DNA from: Clostridiaceae bacterium
GTDB taxonomy: Bacteria > Bacillota > Clostridia > Oscillospirales > QAMX01
NCBI GenBank assembly: GCA_016297585.1
Contig: JAEDGJ010000137.1
Coordinates: 1-6,284, forward strand
Direction of reading: 5' to 3'
DNA: 6,284 nucleotides
The notes under the pieces are model-generated. The model worked only from the letters and a program-made list of their open reading frames with translations, searched no databases and had not been told where the DNA came from. Below, one piece after another: positions 6,271-6,284 of the stretch; positions within the stretch are counted from its first letter, which is position 1; every line of letters starts with the position of its first letter. The translations under genes and the position numbers were made by a program.

Positions 6271-6284
6271 ACATGAGCGCTCGA

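Noticed and set aside
6273..6284. ATG at 6273 as the start of the rightward gene
   Set aside because: It lies only 3 nt after the -10 box and before the expected transcription start, with no correctly placed ribosome binding site on the transcript.
6127..6284. Rex operator (TTGTTAA/TTAACAA type) in the rex promoter region
   Set aside because: No sequence with that inverted repeat was found. TTGACA at 6242 is a -35 box, not a Rex half-site.

Overview
The window holds seven genes (one cut by the left edge) in a GC-rich, densely packed bacterial region. Strong Shine-Dalgarno sites (AAGGAGG, GGGAGG), a Rex-type NADH sensor, a ferredoxin-linked 2-oxoacid oxidoreductase and a MACS-type acyl-CoA synthetase together suggest an anaerobic Firmicute. 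My best guess is a high-GC Clostridia lineage of the Oscillospirales type. This is inference from gene content and signals, not a database match.

Left block, plus strand (1-4455). The end of a 2-oxoacid:ferredoxin oxidoreductase TPP subunit (beta) is followed 5 bp later by the gamma subunit. A 97-bp gap with a terminator-like hairpin comes next. Then follow a helix-turn-helix/cupin regulator, a medium/branched-chain acyl-CoA synthetase and an MFS permease. The last three are tightly packed (16-bp gap, then a TGATG stop/start overlap). The set looks like one module for carboxylic acids: the permease moves an acid, the synthetase makes its CoA thioester, and the oxidoreductase interconverts acyl-CoA + CO2 + reduced ferredoxin with a 2-oxoacid. 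Because the synthetase is AMP-forming (it spends ATP), the simplest reading is acid salvage by reductive carboxylation into an amino-acid precursor. The oxidative direction cannot be excluded from sequence. The cupin regulator is a good candidate for the local sensor.

Right block, minus strand (4508-6126). rex is read leftward from an extended -10 promoter and is followed 20 bp later by a LysR-type regulator that begins with TTG. This pair converges on the permease gene, and a long hairpin with T-tracts on both sides can stop transcription from both directions.

Right edge (6127-6284). This is a purine-rich, G-tract-rich divergent promoter region. It holds the rex promoter and a near-consensus plus-strand promoter (TTGACA, 17 bp, TGGTATACT) whose gene lies beyond the window.

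No RNA genes, CRISPR arrays, insertion sequences, attachment sites or origins were seen. The region reads as ordinary metabolism and regulation. The points most worth checking are the acid-salvage hypothesis, a missing P-loop lysine in the synthetase, and changed NADH-sensing residues in Rex.
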